From Anaerolineales bacterium (lineage in GTDB: Bacteria; Chloroflexota; Anaerolineae; Anaerolineales; Villigracilaceae), in assembly GCA_025938055.1 (NCBI GenBank), contig JAICQC010000300.1:1-5717 (forward strand): 5,717 bases of DNA. The letters run 5' to 3'. This document shows positions 5,717 through 5,717 of this stretch, piece after piece. The position numbers and the translations under genes are program-made. Below the pieces are notes generated by a model that was not told the DNA's origin, made no database searches, and was given only the letters and a program-made list of their open reading frames with translations. Each line of letters starts with the position of its first letter. The first letter of the stretch is position 1.

Positions 5717-5717
5717 A

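Noticed and set aside
5602..5717. attC-like integron recombination site suggested by AAC/GTT-containing sequence and repeats
   Set aside because: No proper R''-L'' and L'-R' core pairs and no long imperfect palindrome are present; the similarity is the repeated ACTAA-GCGGC unit only.

Overview
The window is ordinary bacterial chromosome, about half G+C, and densely coding with short intergenic gaps. Protein style suggests an Anaerolineae-like member of the Chloroflexota. The pointers are a small DUF5678-like domain in front of the tRNA nucleotidyltransferase and a receiver-only regulator. This placement is an inference from general family knowledge, not from a search. I saw no rRNA, tRNA, CRISPR array, insertion sequence or phage gene.

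Left part (1-1319, minus strand): the N-terminal half of pyruvate phosphate dikinase (ppdK), 439 complete codons, running off the left edge just before the phosphohistidine domain. A 182-bp divergent spacer (1320-1501) separates it from a plus-strand, 140-residue receiver-only response regulator (1502-1924). The spacer holds a good ppdK ribosome binding site, a small inverted repeat and a -10-like element. The regulator is closed by a strong hairpin-plus-T-tract terminator (1960-1989) that sits exactly between it and the convergent minus-strand cluster.

Right part (1991-5601, minus strand): a tight four-gene run in the order hpt, cca-type nucleotidyltransferase with an HD domain, DEDDy-type 3'-5' exonuclease, alpha/beta hydrolase. 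The gaps are 43 bp, a 4-bp ATGA overlap, and 50 bp. Hpt salvages purine bases. The nucleotidyltransferase builds or repairs tRNA 3' ends, and the overlapping exonuclease could plausibly trim RNA 3' ends in the same pathway. The hydrolase is generic and its substrate cannot be told. The last 116 bases hold no recognised gene, only a short open frame and an imperfect direct repeat.

I found no convincing new biological system. The points most worth a second look are the translationally coupled exonuclease and nucleotidyltransferase pair, the extra N-terminal domain on the nucleotidyltransferase, and the right-edge sequence ahead of hpt.
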